Positions 62,445 to 64,000 of a stretch of DNA of 64,000 nt are shown piece after piece. Made by a program: the position numbers and the translations under genes. The stretch is from Gammaproteobacteria bacterium. GTDB lineage: Bacteria > Pseudomonadota > Gammaproteobacteria > Steroidobacterales > Rariloculaceae. The stretch lies in contig JAJEGN010000012.1 of the NCBI GenBank assembly GCA_022819855.1, positions 198,746 through 262,745 of the forward strand, read 5' to 3'. Below the pieces are notes generated by a model, which was given only the letters and a program-made list of their open reading frames with translations, was not told the origin of the DNA and did no database searches. Position 1 is the first letter of the stretch. Each line of letters begins with the position of its first letter.

Positions 62445-63254
62445 CTACTCGCTTGCGAGCCCGAGCACATCCGCCATCGAATACAGGCCCGGAGGTCTGC
62501 CCGCCACCCACTGCGCCGCGAGCAGCGCACCGCGCGCGAATGTCTTGCGGTCCCCGGCGGTGTGAATGAACCGAAGCTGCTCCTCGGGACCTGCGAACAG
62601 CACGGTGTGTTCGCCGACGATGTTGCCGCCGCGTATGACGGAGAATCCGATCTCGTCCGCGTTTCTGGGTCCGGTTTGCCCGTCCCGAGCCATGACGGCG
62701 ACCTCCTCGAACTGACGCTTGGTCGCCGCCGCGATCCGCTCGCCGACAGCAAGTGCGGTACCGGATGGTGCATCGACCTTGAAGCGATGATGAGCTTCCG
62801 TGATTTCAACGTCATAGCCGCCGCCGAGCGCGGCCGCGGCGCGCGCGGCGAGATCCATGAACACGTTGACGCCGACGCTCATGTTGCGCGCGTAGACGAT
62901 CGGAATCCGCCGCGCGGCGCGCGCAAGCGACTCCATCTGCGCGTCGCTCAAGCCCGTGGTGCCGATGACGAGCGCCGTGCCGCCGGCCTCGGCAGCCGCG
63001 AGGTTGGCCGCCAGCGCAGCAGGCAGCGTGAAGTCGATCGCGACGTCGGCCTCGCCAAGCGCGTCACCGGGATCAGCCGTCAGCGCGACCCCCAGCGCTC
63101 CGAGCCGCGCCGCATCACCGGCATCGCTGCCGAGCCGCGGGTCCCCCGGCTCCGTCACGGCGCCGACCAGGCGCATCCCGGCGGATTCCGCAAGACAAGC
63201 GAGAACCGCGTTCCCCATGCGGCCCGCGGCGCCCAGCACTGCCACCTTCAACAT
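62445..63254 (-). CDS. dapB: 4-hydroxy-tetrahydrodipicolinate reductase
   Basis: NAD(P)H-dependent enzyme of the lysine/diaminopimelate pathway, 269 aa. The nucleotide-binding loop is VAVLGAAGRMG. The catalytic signature EAHHRFKVDAPSGTAL holds the His pair and the Lys. Standard length, between dnaJ and carA. Confidence 0.96.
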   Translation of the reverse strand: MLKVAVLGAAGRMGNAVLACLAESAGMRLVGAVTEPGDPRLGSDAGDAARLGALGVALTADPGDALGEADVAIDFTLPAALAANLAAAEAGGTALVIGTTGLSDAQMESLARAARRIPIVYARNMSVGVNVFMDLAARAAAALGGGYDVEITEAHHRFKVDAPSGTALAVGERIAAATKRQFEEVAVMARDGQTGPRNADEIGFSVIRGGNIVGEHTVLFAGPEEQLRFIHTAGDRKTFARGALLAAQWVAGRPPGLYSMADVLGLASE

Positions 63255-63307
63255 GACTCAGTCCCCCATGCGTTCGAAGACACCGGCTCCGACGAACCCT
63301 GCAGTCC

Positions 63308-64000
63308 CTAGGCTCCCAACCGGTCGAAGAAGCGTTTGACGCCGTCAAGCCAGGACGTCGCGCGCGGGCTGTGACTGCTGCCGCCCTGCTGCACGGCGGC
63401 GTCGAAGGTCTCCAGCATCGCCTTCTGCTCCTCTGTGAGCTTGACGGGCGTCTCGACCTGCACGCGGCAATATAGATCGCCTACGCCCGTGGCGCGAACC
63501 GACCGCACTCCCTTGCCGCGCAGCCGCAGGATCTTGCCGGACTGGGTCTCCGGCGGCACCTTGAGCACGATCTGGCCGTCGAGTGTCGGCACTTCGATCG
63601 AACCGCCAAGCACGGCCGTGGCGAAGCTGATCGGTACTTCGCAACTGAGGTTGCGGCCCTCGCGGCTGAAGATCGGGTGGTCGAGCACGTTGACATCGAC
63701 ATACAGATCGCCGGGCGGTCCGCCGTTGCGTCCGGCTTCGCCGTTACCCGGCAGACGAATGCGGTCGCCATTGTCGACGCCGGGCGGAATCTTGACGGAC
63801 AAGGTGCGCTGCTGCCGGATCCTGCCCCGGCCGCGGCAATCCCGGCAGGGCTTGTCGATGGACTTGCCGGCGCCGCGACAGCTCGGACAGGTCTGCTGAA
63901 TCGTGAAAAAGCCCTGTTGGACGCGCACCTGACCCGAGCCGCCGCAGGATCGGCAGTCGACCGGTTTCGATCCGGGCTCCGCGCCCGAGTTCGCGCAGCG
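63308..64000 (-). CDS. dnaJ: Chaperone protein DnaJ (C-terminal part, cut by window edge)
   Basis: C-terminal ~230 residues of DnaJ; the gene continues past 64000, so the J-domain and first zinc finger repeats are not in view. Zinc-finger repeats visible are [16 protein letters not shown] and CRDCRGRG, then the peptide-binding CTD domains ([19 protein letters not shown], then [15 protein letters not shown]). It works with DnaK and GrpE. Confidence 0.95.
   Translation of the reverse strand, partial: RCANSGAEPGSKPVDCRSCGGSGQVRVQQGFFTIQQTCPSCRGAGKSIDKPCRDCRGRGRIRQQRTLSVKIPPGVDNGDRIRLPGNGEAGRNGGPPGDLYVDVNVLDHPIFSREGRNLSCEVPISFATAVLGGSIEVPTLDGQIVLKVPPETQSGKILRLRGKGVRSVRATGVGDLYCRVQVETPVKLTEEQKAMLETFDAAVQQGGSSHSPRATSWLDGVKRFFDRLGA

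Overview
The window is GC-rich and reads as a chromosome segment from a gammaproteobacterium. The right half carries the block dnaJ-dapB-carA-carB-greA-rlmE-ftsH-glmM-tpiA-secG-tRNA-Leu(GAG)-nuoA to nuoN, all on the minus strand, followed by tRNA-fMet. That order is typical of Gammaproteobacteria that have complex I, and nuoC and nuoD are separate genes rather than fused as in E. coli. Genus cannot be fixed from sequence alone.

Positions 199-28307 form a region dominated by divalent-metal handling, most probably zinc. It holds a first ZnuABC-type uptake system (199-3007), a CzcCBA-type heavy-metal efflux system (3066-8913), and two TonB-dependent receptors with acidic or histidine-rich extracellular loops (17401-19590 and 20238-22562), one of them next to a DUF2946-like protein. 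It ends with a seven-gene operon (22771-28307): a small secreted protein, a DUF4198 protein, a membrane-anchored protein, a ZnuA-like binding protein, its ATPase and permease, and a second divergent binding protein. Inserted among these are a PstS-like phosphate-binding protein next to a PiT-like permease (8998-11050), an FtsX-type permease, a universal stress protein, and a PlpD-like patatin/outer-membrane-barrel protein bracketed by two arrays of one 30-bp hairpin repeat.

Positions 28463-35003 are accessory. They hold a propeptide-like secreted protein convergent with a large subtilisin/kexin-type lipoprotein protease, a PCMH/VAO-type flavoprotein with its cytochrome c partner, and a PIN-RHH toxin-antitoxin pair. 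The tRNA-fMet gene at 35231-35307 marks the edge of the conserved block. The usual rimP-nusA-infB genes do not follow it, and a DUF6152-like/cupin gene pair sits between it and nuoN.

Positions 37058-51663 encode all 14 NADH:quinone oxidoreductase subunits. nuoD and nuoE are joined by two tiny reading frames through three successive ATGA overlaps. Beyond secG lie tpiA, glmM, ftsH, rlmE, greA, carB, carA, dapB and the C-terminal part of dnaJ, which runs off the right edge.

The most interesting signals are the covarying 30-bp repeat arrays around the patatin gene, the PstS/PiT-like pair, the nuoD-nuoE micro-ORF bridge, the seven-gene metal operon with two different binding proteins and a CTTAAC motif cluster upstream, and the separate propeptide-like protein facing a protease that lacks an obvious prodomain.
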